NCBI GenBank assembly: GCA_964035015.1
Contig: OZ035997.1
Coordinates: forward strand, 14,606,536-14,670,535
Direction of reading: 5' to 3'
Origin: Corallium rubrum
Lineage: Eukaryota > Cnidaria > Anthozoa > Scleralcyonacea > Coralliidae
DNA: 64,000 nt
Below, piece by piece: positions 21,644-32,539 of the stretch (positions are counted from its first letter, which is position 1; every line of letters begins with the position of its first letter). The notes under the pieces were generated by a model. That model was given only the letters and a program-made list of their open reading frames with translations, had not been told where the DNA came from and ran no database searches. Both the position numbers and the translations under genes were made by a program.

Positions 21644-22040
21644 TACAATACAATACAATACAATACAATACAATACAATACAATGCAATGCAATGCAATG
21701 CAATGCAATGCAAAGCAAAGCAAAGCAAAGCAAAGCAAAGCAAAGCAAAGCAAAGCAAAGCAAAGCAAAGCAAAGCAAAGCAAAGCAAAGCAAAGCAAAG
21801 CAAAGCAAAGCAAAGCAAAGCAAAGCAAAGCAAAGCAAAGCAAAGCAAAGCAAAGCAAAGCAAAGCAAAGCAAAGCAAAACAAAACAACGCAAAACAAAA
21901 CAAAACAAAACAAAACAAAACAAAACAAAACAAAACAAAACAAAACAAAACAAAACAAAACAAAACAAAACAAAACAAAACAAAACAAAACAAAACAAAA
22001 CAAAACAAAACAAAACAAAACAAAACGAAACAATACAATA
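21644..22040. repeat. Compound pentanucleotide satellite CAATA-CAATG-CAAAG-CAAAA
   Basis: Four blocks follow in order: about 8 CAATA units, 6 CAATG, about 33 CAAAG and about 29 CAAAA, with a CAACG, a CGAAA and a return to CAATA near the right edge. Neighbouring blocks differ by one base per unit. Several long frames in both strands are pure repeat translation. Confidence 0.95.
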
Positions 22041-22482
22041 AAACAAGTTGCAGATACGTTACAAACACCAAAAGTGTTAAGTGAGTTAGATAAGGGTGGC
22101 TCAACTAGGCCAACCCCCGCACACACTACTAAAATAAAGAAACTGACATAAAATTACAGATAAAATTATTGCAAGAATACAAATTCTCAGCAGCAGAAAG
22201 GTCTGCCAGCAGTCCTACAATTAGGACACACAGTCTTACACGTTACCACTCATCATTCACTATCGAAGACAGTGTCTAGCTTGGTAAAATAGAATTTGTA
22301 CAACTGAGTTTTAAAGGAGGAGAAAGTAGCTGACTGACGAATTACAAGTGGTACGTTATTCCAAAGTCGAACAATGCGATTAAAAAGAGTCTCTGAACAG
22401 GGATGTACGAAAACGGTGAATTGGACGAAGATTTAAATTAGAAACAGAGCTTCTGGCCATAATGGTTTTAGTTTTAATAGTG

Positions 22483-22750
22483 ACAGTGACATGGACAGTG
22501 ACATAGTGACAGCGATGGTTATTGTGCTGGATAGTGATGGACGGTGACATCGACAGTGACAGTGACAGTCACAGTGACATCGACAGTAACAGTAACAGTA
22601 ACAGTGACAGTAACAGTAACAGTGACAGTGACAGTGACAGTAACAGTGACAGTGACAGTGACAGTAACAGTGACAGTGACAGTGACAGTAACAGTGACAT
22701 CGACATCGACAGTGACATCGACATCAACAGTGACATCGACAGTGACAGAG
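22483..22750. repeat. Hexanucleotide array (GACAGT/GACATC/AACAGT)n
   Basis: About 40 units of six bases in which GACAGT, AACAGT and GACATC alternate in higher-order patterns (for example AACAGTGACAGTGACAGTGACAG repeats every 24 bases, seen three times). The frames Ser-Asp and Thr-Val come from the repeat. Confidence 0.92.
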
Positions 22751-22924
22751 ACCCTGTTTACACGATATTGGACGATTTCGAGACCGGTCTCGAATTAGTA
22801 CGGTCCCGCCTGTTTACACGGCAGAAAAATTCGGAACCGTTCTCTAATTCGTACCGCCTGTTTACACGGCGCAATAGGACGAATTCGAGACCGGTCTCGA
22901 ATTCGTCCGGTACTGTGTAAACGT
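22751..22924. mobile_element. MITE with CCTGTTTACACG ends
   Basis: The motif CCTGTTTACACGG appears three times in one direction, and the right end reads GTGTAAACG. The centre carries a perfect palindrome of 26 bases, GAATTCGAGACC and its inverse, at about 22873-22902. The type fits other CCCTGTTTACA elements at 5956 and 27608. Confidence 0.65.
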
Positions 22925-22979
22925 AACCAGAGATGGTCATATAGTGACAGTTGTGATGGTCACATCTCGCTCTTCACTG

Positions 22980-23110
22980 TCTTAATATTCGTTAGCACAG
23001 GCGTTCTGTGCCCAAGCGCTGCGAGAGAGAGCGAGCCTAGCAGATTTCAGTAAAATGGTCCCCGATTTTCAAAAAGTGGGCCCTGGTCACCAGGCCCCCT
23101 CTAAATTCAT
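22980..23110. repeat. Dispersed repeat shared with 62505-62660
   Basis: AAGCGCTGCGAGAGAGAGC, then AGCCTAGCAGATTTC, AATGGTCCCCGATTTTCAA and GTGGGCCCTGGTCACCAG appear here and, with a few changes, at 62505-62660. It is non-coding. Confidence 0.6.
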
Positions 23111-23874
23111 TACGTATAGTAGCCAATCAGGTTGTGAACTACGAAATGAAGCTGTGAACTTGCGAGATTGCGAAGTTTGTTGTTCACGGCATCATTTCAA
23201 AGTTCCCTGATGGATGTATAGGTATATAGAGTAAATATTCGAATGACAACGGATCTTCAGTAATACTTTCGGTATAGACAAAACCTATAGTGCTGGATGT
23301 TCAAGCGATCATTTCGATATAAAATTTATTTAAATCCGGTAAACAGAAAACATTTAAACATGTTTTGAAACACACGTCTCCCATTAATGTAATACGAGTA
23401 AATCAAGCTGATACTTTAGTAGTGTTTTCGCTCCAAGTGAAAGTTCTTTTGAGTTTTGAAAACATCATCACTCAGATCAATTTGATCCGAGATCAGCAAT
23501 TTCAGCTGACCAAAGTCTACACTAGTAAATTGATTTGCCGTTAAGTACATCAACTATTAATTATACGTTTTCTCATCAATGAAGGTTAATCCACTACTTG
23601 TCAGCGACAATATTTGTTGATTTTCAAACATCGCCATTTCGGTTCTCACCAATTCCAGGTATACAAATTACTTAATTGCAAAATGCTTTCTACGATTTTA
23701 TTCTCTCGTTGTGATGCATCATAAAACTCACTTGCTCGTAGTAATCTACATGTAAGTGAATCCAAAAACAATTGCCGAATTGGGACTATCCAAAGTCCCA
23801 ACTGACATATTACTTTAATTCACATGCTCTTTCTTACAACAGTATTTGCTTGGTTTGGTCGTTAAATTTTTAGT

Positions 23875-24005
23875 TCAAGCAAAGTGCTTGAAAGTTAAGC
23901 TGACTTGTTAGGCTGACTTTGTTAGTGCTTAAAATTTAAGCTGACTTATTAGTGCTTAAAATTTAAGCTGATTTGTTAGTGTTTGAAATTTAAGCTGACT
24001 TATTA
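23875..24005. repeat. About 29-bp tandem repeat
   Basis: Four units of TTAGTGCTTAAAATTTAAGC with TGACT vary by a few bases. No coding meaning. Confidence 0.7.
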
Positions 24006-25185
24006 CTCAGTCTCATTTATTTGTTCGTCGGATGTAACCGGTTGCCTCAGCTATAGTAGTTGCAATTGCGGTCGTGTTCGTCTACGTGTCATTGTCTGAA
24101 TCCTTCTCCGTGTGATCGGTGATCGAATTGGACACCCGTTGTCTTCTCTGTGTGTGGTATCCGCCGCGGTCGCCATTGCTTGAGGCCCGTCGTTTCGTTG
24201 TGAAGAGACGTTTCCCACGCGAAATTATTCCCCATGCGTGGCATCTGCTGTATGTGTGTGGCTAAAACTAGTCGATCCAGTTCCTAGATGGTGAGCATCC
24301 ACCCATGTCTCTCATGTCAGAATGTAACGGGTCTATAACGGGTCTATGCCGCATGACGAGGCCTTTGGTAAGTTAGGTTAGTTAGTGGTTATGGCAACAT
24401 AATTTCAGTCGCCCTGTTTGTTGTGCTTCTTTTCATTAGCCCTGGCGTTTGACACATAACAGCCGAAGCCCTCTATGTCCTACATATAGGTACCATCAGG
24501 TTTGTCAAGGATATTAAATAAGTTGGTTAAACCTTTGCGCGTGACTTGTAGTCCAGATAGATATAGGGTATAGATAGATATTCTCAGCAACAGGACGACA
24601 TCACAGCACCGTTAGGTCACTCCTGAGGGAATTCCAGACCTGGCATATAGTAGAATCTTGCAACCAGTTCCAGCAAGTGGGCGTGGCTCAGACCATCCTA
24701 CCCAGTAGCCACTCCATTGACGAGTAAAATCGTCTGAGGTTACTTTTCCAAGGGTACTATGAATTTTCAAAGGATATTCGATTGGTGTCTCTGGGTGGGT
24801 GACATCGGGAAATGAGAGTTTAGGCGTTTAGCAACCACGTTCAATGTATAGTAGACAAATTTTTGTATAGATCTGATAATTACGACCACTATATCATTTA
24901 TTAATAAATTAATAATCACATAATTTTGCTTATGCAGTTAGTTATTTACACTAGTTGTGATAAAAAGTCTGCCAAGATAGTTTAAATCCCTTATTGCACT
25001 GTAGTATACTGTATAACTGTATTAAAGCAATCCATCAAAACAAGAAAAGTTTCTCAATAATTTTCCGGCATTTTGAAGTTCTTACGTGGAATGTGAAAGA
25101 ACTACATGTAGTGCATGTATGTCGTCGTTTGCACTTAAGCGTGTACAAAGCCCGTCAAAACATGTTTTATGTCAAAGTCAAAGTC
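24006..25185. other. Intergenic or intronic stretch, no gene recognised
   Basis: It holds fragments of the GACGAGTAAAATCGTCTG repeat (about 24720) and GC-richer unannotated sequence at 24040-24300. No open frame with a domain was found. It belongs to the first intron of gene A if that model is right. Confidence 0.3.
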
Positions 25186-25189
25186 AGAC

Positions 25190-25331
25190 CTGGAAAAAGT
25201 GTTCAATGTTTCTTGGATCCTGAATTTGCTTTTTCAAATGTTCCTCAAAAGTGTGCAAGAAGCTGCTGTAAATCGCATCCCACACAGCTTCCACTTCACG
25301 CATGTAGTATTCCACGCATCCTTGTATTCCC
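25190..25331 (-). CDS. Candidate exon, helical, unrecognised family
   Basis: The minus strand has an acceptor CCTAATGCAG at 25332, an open frame GIQGCVEYYMREVEAVWDAI, YSSFLHTFEEHLKKQIQDPR, NIEHFFQ, and a CAG-GTCTGA donor. Composition and a regular hydrophobic pattern suggest a real amphipathic helical segment. It starts in phase 2 and ends in phase 0, unlike gene A, so it belongs to another gene or a captured fragment. The plus-strand frame 24994-25410 over the same bases looks less protein-like. Confidence 0.28.
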
Positions 25332-25849
25332 CTGCATTAGGAAAATGTCGATTTATAAAGATTTAGAAGGGAAATGGAAAAAGCAAGAACACTTCAAAGA
25401 ACTGTCTTGATTTATTAATGTTAATATGTTATTTGGATGGTTTAAAAGAAAACAAGTTTGACATTTGTGTGTTTAAAAACATGGCCCTAGAGCCATGTAC
25501 TCCACATCAAAAATGGCTCTTGGCTTATTTACGATCTTCCAGTAGTATTTTTAGATGCGAACACTCAGTTTTTTCACTAATTTCCTTTCCGAGTCAAAAA
25601 GCAGTTGTTCAACTTGTCACGGTAACGATCGTCAAGTGATCAAGTTGTCTAAACTCTAAAGCCGTTAATTAACAAATATTGACTCATTGTTTTGAATTGT
25701 TCAGTCATTGTATTAACTCTCAAACATAAACTAAAAAGTATTTAACTCTGATAACAAAAATTCACACAGATTTTCATTAAATAATGCTCAAAAGAGAAGC
25801 AATGTGGTCGCATTCGTGTTTGTTACGGCTACGAAAAAACGGGTATTTC

Positions 25850-26090
25850 TTTAACCGTTTAACATATTTCGTTTCAGTTTTACGTTGAGATGTTCGCTCA
25901 TAACAGGTAAATATATCTTGTTTGGGACACAAAAAAAGTGGTCGCTGGTCGCGTTAGGCAGGTGGTCGCTCATTGCAGGTGTACAGTACGTTTCTATTAC
26001 AAGTCGTCAGTGCCAGAAAAACATGGTCATAAACAGCAGGTGGTCGTAAAAGGGGGGTTGTAAAACTCAGGTTCTACTGTACTTAAAACT
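25850..26090. repeat. Repeat with AGGTGGTCGCT motifs
   Basis: The phrase NAGGTGGTCGNTN occurs several times (about 25938, 25966 and 26037), with GTAAAACTCAGGTTCTACTG at the end. It looks like a piece of a dispersed repeat. No protein. Confidence 0.4.
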
Positions 26091-26191
26091 AGACAATGTG
26101 ATCACAAACTAAACAGGGCCATGCAACGCTTCATAGGTACAGTAGCCCTGAGACCCGTGTTATGGCAGGTAAAGTCAATCTAACATAAAGT

Positions 26192-26395
26192 ACAAATATT
26201 ACCAGGGTTAAGTCACGTTGGCCTGAAAAACAGAGAAAAATCTTCTCGACGTTTCGAGTGAAGGCCCTTCGTCAGGAGAAATTAGTAAACTAATTTCTAA
26301 CTAATTTCTCCTGACGAAGGGCCTTCGCTCGAAACGTCGAGAAGATTTTTCTCTGTTTTTCAGGCCAACGTGACTTAACCCTGGTAATATTTGGA
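26192..26395. repeat. Inverted pair of hammerhead-like segments (best preserved)
   Basis: Arms of about 90 bases, CAAATATTACCAGGGTTAAG onwards, mirror each other around TTTCTAACTAATTTCTCC. The right half (26308-26345, plus) reads CTGACGAAGGGCC, TTCGCTCGAAACGTCGAG, the CTGANGA...GAAAC order of a hammerhead core. The left half is the same on the minus strand with one change in the loop. No nuclease or RT is attached. Confidence 0.6.
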
Positions 26396-27607
26396 TTTCA
26401 ACCGTGGCCAACGCTGTCCTAGAAGCCTCTAACATAAAGTAGTAGCTCAACTTCGTTTTCAGGATCTTACAAGCTGTGCACAGTGAAATGGATAAAATTT
26501 GATATCACACACTCCACTGCACACCTAGAATCCTACATAATGTACACTGTAGCTCAAGAAGTGTGGTTGGTTGTACTCCTAGGGTATTCTTCCTGGGAAC
26601 TGAGGCCTGCATGGGTACATGTATATGTAGTCTATTAAATATTAATGAATAATGCATGACTCAATAGACCAGTCAAGCATGGTTTTAGCCCTCATTCAAA
26701 TGTCAAAATATGTTTATTTATACCATTTTCATCAATCCAAGTAGTATTATCTGGTAAATATCCTGTAAAATATTTACAGCATCTGGATCCAAGGCTTTCA
26801 AACTCAGAAAATTGCATGCATGGTTAATCGTGTGGGTAAAACTTGTTGGGCATGTGATTATGTTTTACGTAAACAGAGTGGAAGAAATTAAAGCACTTTG
26901 TTAAATTAAGGATGAACAACAATTTAACACCATATAATAAAAAAACTTTAAAAGTGGTTAATAATGAAAAATCATTTATAACTTTTATGTAAAAATGGTA
27001 GTAAGCTAGGAAATTTTACATTATTATTCAGTACAGAGCAAGCTTTTTCAGAATTACTGCTCATGATGTCTTCTTGTCCTGGAGATGTTGGAAGCCTGAA
27101 TTTTTTCTTGCTCACATGAACTGGTTTATTCCTAAAAAGATTGCTATCACTCACACCCAGTTGAAAGCCCTGCAGATCCAGCATATGTCCAAAGAAAAAC
27201 CCAGTGTTTTACTCAACAAAAAAGTCTCAATCTCTGCTCCCCCCTTATTGGGACAAGAATTGCTCAAGCAGAGTCATTGCAGATTGTTTCAACATATACA
27301 AGCAAAATCTCAGTACAAGAGTTCTTATAAACTATACATGTTACTGAACTGTACTTGCATATTGTAAGACCTTTCTAATACTAAACAAACTTTTTTTCCA
27401 CGCATGTTGTCACATGTCACCTGTAGTTACGTGATTTTTGAAGAAACTGTGCAGAATAGGTGTGTTTAAACTGGTCTTTTAATTTCACCATTGTCAGAGA
27501 AGCCTGGCCAAACGTTCTTGGGACATCAAGTGCAATTGTCAGAGTGCCCCAACAACTTTGGACAGAATTTTCCCTGCAATTTCTATTGTTTATAGGTTAG
27601 GTACTAA
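26396..27607. other. Gene A first intron, no exon supported
   Basis: Overlapping reading frames at 26972-27184 (minus, KKKFRLPTSPGQEDIMSS) and 27074-27367 (plus) have no domain I recognise. The minus one has a more protein-like composition but no splice context. No other structure was seen. Confidence 0.25.
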
Positions 27608-28355
27608 GGCCCTGTTTACATGGAGGTAGGGTGACCCTTCTAGAAGGGTTACCCTTTGAAGTGAGTCAAAAGATAGCCCTTGTTTACATGGAGGTAGGGT
27701 GACCCTTGTAGCAGGGTTAACTCTTCTAGTAGGGTCACATTACTTCTGTGTGACCATTTTACTATATTTTTGGTTTACATGTTATTGTTGGTGTCATTTG
27801 CTCGATATCTTCAAAAGATTTCACAAGGTGTATAAGAACAGGAAGGGCAGCCACAAAATCGTTAAGACATTTTGTCCAGTAGGTGTTTTTTTCTCATTGG
27901 GTCATTCCAGAAAAGATCCATACCTCCCCCACAGAGGAAATTTGTGCCATCCAGGGAGGGGAGGGGAGTAAATCTACTTCTGATAATAGTAAAATGTACT
28001 AGGACGTCCGAAGGGGGGAGGGGGTCAACTTCACATTTCCTCCATGGGGAGGTGTGGATGTTTTCTGGAATGACCCATTGAAAAATAACCTGGCTGCCAG
28101 GGTCAACCTAGCAAAGGCGTTTACATGGCTTTAATAATTTATATAAACAAAAAGATAGCCCTGCTGCCAGGGTTTAACCTAGCAAGCTGATAGGGTAACC
28201 CTTCCCCCAGGGTCACCCTAGCACTCATATAAACAAAACACGCAAATTGACGGAAAGACAATGAACTAGGGTAACTCTTTTACTTTTACTATAAGGGTAA
28301 CCTTTTACTAGGGTAACCCTTCTAGAAGGGTCACCCTCCTCCATGTAAACAGGGC
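27608..28355. mobile_element. Harbinger-like MITE with TAA duplication
   Basis: The ends are GGCCCTGTTTACATGGAGG on the left and CCTCCATGTAAACAGGGC on the right, with TAA at 27605-27607 and 28356-28358. AGGGTGACCCTTCTAGAAGG and variants are repeated many times in both orientations. A second inverted-repeat element is nested at 27891-28082. The 27699-27971 frame is not a gene. Confidence 0.8.
27891..28082. mobile_element. MITE nested in the Harbinger-like MITE
   Basis: Ends ATTGGGTCATTCCAGAAAA and TTTTCTGGAATGACCCATTG with about 45 paired bases; the middle is purine-rich (GGGGAGGGGAG). It splits the host MITE in its middle. Confidence 0.7.
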
Positions 28356-28435
28356 TAAGTAGAGCGCCTTATGTGGAAATGGCCTATTGAATGATAATTG
28401 CCAAACTTCGTGATTTCTACAGACATCAAGCTGTC

Positions 28436-28808
28436 AAGTTTAGGCCACATCCACAGGTATACGTTTTCCTAGCGTTTTCATATTGTTTCAGGTAATGAGA
28501 CCATTGTTTTCTGTTCCCTTGAGGACCGAGAACAGTATAAAAACGCTATGAAAACGCTTACGTGTGAACGTAGTCTAACACTATGTGCACACGGTAACGT
28601 TTCCGAGCGTTTTCGTATTGTTTCAAGTAATGAGATGATTGTTCTCGATTCTCCGAAACGTTACCGTGTGCACGTAGTCTTAGGCTATGTGTAACGTTTC
28701 CGAGCGTTTTCGTACTGTTTCAAGTAATGAACTGATTGTTCTCGATTCCCTTGAGAACAGTAAACAATACGAAAACGCTCGGAAACGTTACCGTGTGCAT
28801 AGCCTTAA
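28436..28808. repeat. Three small foldbacks of the GCGTTTTCRTATTGTTTCA family
   Basis: Units at about 28441-28582, 28583-28680 and 28683-28806 each start with a GGCCAC or GGCTATGTG end, contain CGTTTTC, ATTGTTTCARGTAATGA and GAGAAC, and close with the inverse. The first is nearly identical to 41521-41660. They are non-coding MITEs. Confidence 0.7.
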
Positions 28809-29128
28809 CCAGGTTGGCCGAGACCCAGACTGTTGCCTAATTAATTAATCAAACTTGTAATATGAGACTTGTGTATTGTATAATCTGCAGACTCTTTGGT
28901 TTTCAAAAAGTTCACGCAATCCACTTAGGTTTATACTTTACGGTTACAAATAAACTTTTCATCAGATTTATAGTTCGTATTTGACAAAGAACTGCTGTTG
29001 ACCTAACTAAACAGGTCACGGACTGACATGGTACACCAATATAATAAAGACAATATGCCCAACATAACATATGCCCAACAAAAGAATATCTCCAAAAATT
29101 GCAAATATATTTATATTTAATTGCAAAC

Positions 29129-29201
29129 CTTTGCTTAGCAGAAGAAACACAACCGCCATAAACGCTCGGAGAACACGTCCAACTAGAATAAAATGGTCCA
29201 T
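29129..29201 (-). CDS. Gene A exon 1: start codon and signal peptide
   Basis: ATG at 29199-29201 opens MDHFILVGRVLRAFMAVVFL and LLSK, a classic n-region with Arg and a hydrophobic core of about a dozen residues. The frame then reaches CAAAG with GTTTGC in phase 1, matching the next exon at 21487. A CTTTTCTTTTCAG site lies about 30 bases upstream of the ATG (29221-29235), so an untranslated exon further up is likely. It starts the secretory route for gene A. Confidence 0.7.
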
Positions 29202-29386
29202 GATCGGTCAATGGACAGTTGACTCAACAGTCTGAAAAGAAAAGAAGCATGCACGCACTTGATTTACAATATACGATTCTATGCCAAATAACTACGTAAA
29301 CACCATGTTCTTGACACTTGACAGTTCAAAAAGATTAACAATCTTCTTTCGCAGTTTTGGAATATAGTTTTTATCTTTGTTATTAT

Positions 29387-29472
29387 CTTAATCTATTCAG
29401 GAGTATCTTAGTCTATTCAGGAGTATTTTAGTCTATTCAGGAGTATCTTAATCTATTCAGGAGTATCTGAAT
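29387..29472. repeat. 20-bp tandem repeat
   Basis: Four copies of TCTATTCAGGAGTATCTTAR in a row, differing at one or two positions, upstream of gene A. Confidence 0.85.
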
Positions 29473-30054
29473 ACCAAAAGAGCAGTCACATCACATGCTA
29501 GACAATATTAATAATAATGTGTCAGTGGAAAGGCAAGTTCAAACTACACGTTATAATATTTTTGGAGTAAAGCAATTTCTTTACCTTTAGTTAATTGTAA
29601 GATCTTTTAAAAGCCTTTCCAGTCAACTTTAGTACTCTACCATTCCATCTTGTTCGCTCACCGCTCACGTTATCGAAATTTCCTACCTTCTCAGCTGAGT
29701 TCTTCTTCCGAGACGGAAACCGGATTCAGAGAGCTTCCATATTTGGTAACTGAACGGAAGTTAAAAATGGACAACAGAAACGCCCAGTGCAATGTCACTA
29801 GAAAAATTCAACATTAAATCTCGTATGATCATGAGGATAAATAATCATCAATGGGATATTAAAACAAGCAATAAAAGAAATGCGAATTCATTGACGTTGT
29901 TTTGCAACATGATTAACAAACGGTGTTCAGTACGAGGGGCGAATCACTCCCAAAAAAGCGTACGAGGTTTTGGGGATTTTCAAAATCCCGTGGGATTTTT
30001 TTGCGATTTTTGCGATTTCTGCGAATTTTTTGCGATTTTTTTATTCTAAGAACG

Positions 30055-30476
30055 TGGCCAAACGCTTTCAACATTTCATTCAACCTCGTTCAACATTGTT
30101 GAACGCGTGTTGAACGAAAATTTGAACATGTCCTGCGGTGGAAAAACGCTTTCAACATGTTAGTGAATCACGGTTGAATAGACGAGTTTCAGGGTGTTGC
30201 GTGCGCATCGTTTTGGAAAGAAATTGGCGGGCTCTTGGCGGGCTCCCCAAAAGGAAGGAATGGCAAACAGACTTGCTAGCGAGCCAACATCAGCAGAATA
30301 ACAATGTTTTATATCCAGAAGCTGTATCTACACTTTGTTTATTTTAAACAGTATGTTTACTTCGAGTGAAGCTTGCCAGTTTTTTTAAAAAATGATGCGC
30401 GCGCAACACCCTGAAACTCGTCTATTCAACAATGTTGAACGATATGTTGAATGAAATGTTGAAAGTGTTTGGCCAG
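30055..30476. mobile_element. Foldback element with GGCCAAACGCTTTCAACAT ends
   Basis: The ends pair TGGCCAAACGCTTTCAACAT with ATGTTGAAAGTGTTTGGCCA, and an inner pair is TTGAATAGACGAGTTTCAGG with its inverse. Repeats of GTTCAACATTGTTGAAC are within. The short plus-strand frame 30138-30347 is incidental. Confidence 0.75.
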
Positions 30477-30537
30477 GCTTTAAAAGGTGTACGGAATTTT
30501 TGGGAGTGATTTACCCCTCGAATAGTTATTTCAGCCA

Positions 30538-30832
30538 TAGTCAATCGAGATATGGTCTGGAAACTCAGCTAAAGTCTTTGGTCTATCTTTTTTGTTCGCC
30601 TTTATGCATTTTTGTGCACGGTCACTAAACACATTGTATTTTGGTATAATGAATGAATTGTCCAATAGCAACGTTTCATTTCAATCACTCAACCGTGCTA
30701 TTTAAATATTAATAAACCTAAAACAAAAGATGTGCACGGTGTAAGGTACGGTTCAACATAAAATCACAGCTCATTATAGGAGCTTTGAAGTTTGCCGAGT
30801 CTCCAGACCTTATCTCGATTGACTGTGTTTCA
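30538..30832. mobile_element. Foldback element, AGTCAATCGAGATA ends
   Basis: AGTCAATCGAGATATGGTCTG on the left pairs with CCAGACCTTATCTCGATTGA on the right. Two GTGCACGGT motifs occur inside in the inverted middle. Non-coding. Confidence 0.6.
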
Positions 30833-30974
30833 GCTTGTTGCAATTATAAATATTCTCACTTGACCATTGACTCGGAACTTCCTAACTGACGAACTTCGCA
30901 ACAAACTGGTAATCAGTTTATGCATGATGTCCCGTTTATGTCCTACAATTCCTGGGTTAGAGTTAGAGTCAACC

Positions 30975-31488
30975 TCGTCCCCAGGGCATTTTGCCTCCAC
31001 GTTGGGAGGTCGGCGAAAATGGCCCTGGCATCGGCTGGTCGATTCTATAATCGGATTGGCCGGTTTAAAAACTTGATTAATTCAGATACAGTGTAATTTA
31101 TTCATCAAAATATGAATTGCAATAAATCCACTCTGCGAAGTTCACCCAAAGAATTGTAACGATAGCTTTAGTTAAAGTCAAGAACAACATTAGATATATG
31201 TTTCTTCCCGACATTTAAATGTATCCTGGATAATCGTGGGGAGTATCATGATGAATAATGCTAGCCAGTTGTATTTATGATAAAGGTTCACATGAGTGAT
31301 TCGGCAGAGCGTTAAATATTTCTTATTTATTATTCATGTATACGTATTATACAAAAACGAAACACAAAGACCGCATAAATTTTCTTGCCAAAACACCCCA
31401 AAATTCTGGGTGTCACGTGACCAGCCGATGCCAGGGCCATTTTCGCCGACCTCCCAACGTGGAGGCAAAATGCCCTGGGGACGAGGTT
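30975..31488. mobile_element. MITE with TCAACCTCGTCCCC ends
   Basis: Arms of about 73 bases, TCAACCTCGTCCCCAGGGC onward to CATCGGCTGGTC, are inverted at 31416-31488. GTTAGAG flanks both sides, a probable 7-bp duplication. Confidence 0.75.
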
Positions 31489-31699
31489 GAGTTAGAGTTT
31501 GTGTTGGGGTTAGGCTGAAATCATATTTTCGTTAGCCGAGTTAAAATATTCTCATGACGTAATGAAGAATTTCAGCCCGGGATGAAATGATAAAGACTCG
31601 TAAAATGGCTATTCCGATACTTTAAACAATTTGAAAGGATGATCATGTCGACTTTTGACTTTTATGAGACTGTGGCTGCATATAAAGATGAAATAAACA

Positions 31700-31890
31700 A
31701 AAGCAAAAGTATTTTCAAGATTGTTTTTTCAGCCTGGGCTGAAATTTCTTGTCGATTACATGACGATTTTCAGCCCGGTCAAACCGGGCTGAAATTTTTG
31801 TCATGTAATCGCAAACTCCGTTTTACAAGGATTTTATCGGAAGCCCGGGCTGAAAATCTCCATGTAATCGGTCCCTTAGTAGAGTTTTTT
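31700..31890. repeat. Foldback with CAGCCCGG motifs
   Basis: CGATTACATGACGATTTTCA and GCCCGG pair with CCGGGCTGAAATTTTTGTCA, and a second CGGGCTGAAAATC with CATGTAATCGG follows. It is a member of the CATGTAA-ended class seen elsewhere here. Confidence 0.55.
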
Positions 31891-32410
31891 TATGCCATTT
31901 TGCGTTTTGCTTTTTCACGTCATGAAGGTTATTTTAGGTTTTAGTTTAATGTGGGAAGACCGTTTTCTTTTTAGTGTCTTTTAAACAACAACTTCACCTT
32001 TGCCTGCAGTTTGTAGTTCGGCGTACCAAGGTGAAGCTTAAACATTCCATTAGCCAATAAATCTGGCAGGTTAAAAAGCCGTAATTATTAAATTCCTAAT
32101 GCAACAAATGCCTTAAATTATCGCGAATTCTCTCTTTAAATGCCTGAATATCGCCGTTGTCTTACCGATTAGTTGTAAATTCCTCTCAGAACTCTCCGAA
32201 CTGATGCCCTTCTGAGGCATGCAAAATTCAAAATTTTCTGGGGTAGCATGCCCCAGACCCCCTAGCAATCTCCGCGAAGGCCGCTCCACTTCTCCAGAGC
32301 TTCTGCCGGGCCTGAACGTTCGTAGTGTACTATTAATTTTGCCTATTCTGTATGCGAAAACCACTGAGATAACCAAACAACAACGTGGTTACTTCCTGCA
32401 TGCTTCCTCG

Positions 32411-32532
32411 AATCTATTATTGGAAAGAGAAAGTTCCAAATCAAATCTTCAGAATTCTCAAGAGCATATATAAGATATATGCCCTTGAGAATTCTGAAGA
32501 TGTGGTTTGGAACTTTCTCTTTCCAATAATAA
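32411..32532. repeat. Long hairpin
   Basis: Arms of about 52 bases, TATTATTGGAAAGAGAAAGT onward, pair almost perfectly around AAGATATATG. RNA from either strand would form a long hairpin. Confidence 0.8.
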
Positions 32533-32539
32533 TAATTGA

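Noticed and set aside
21497..22151. Long reading frames of Lys-Gln-Ser-Lys-Ala or Cys-Phe-Val-Leu type on both strands
   Set aside because: They are translations of a pentanucleotide satellite; every frame is open because the unit lacks stops.
22522..22920. Ser-Asp-rich frame that might be a mucin or biomineralisation protein
   Set aside because: It is the GACAGT hexamer read in one frame; the other frame is Thr-Val and equally open, and it runs into a MITE.
29387..29472. CRISPR-like direct repeats
   Set aside because: Units are contiguous 20-mers with no spacers, and the DNA is eukaryotic.
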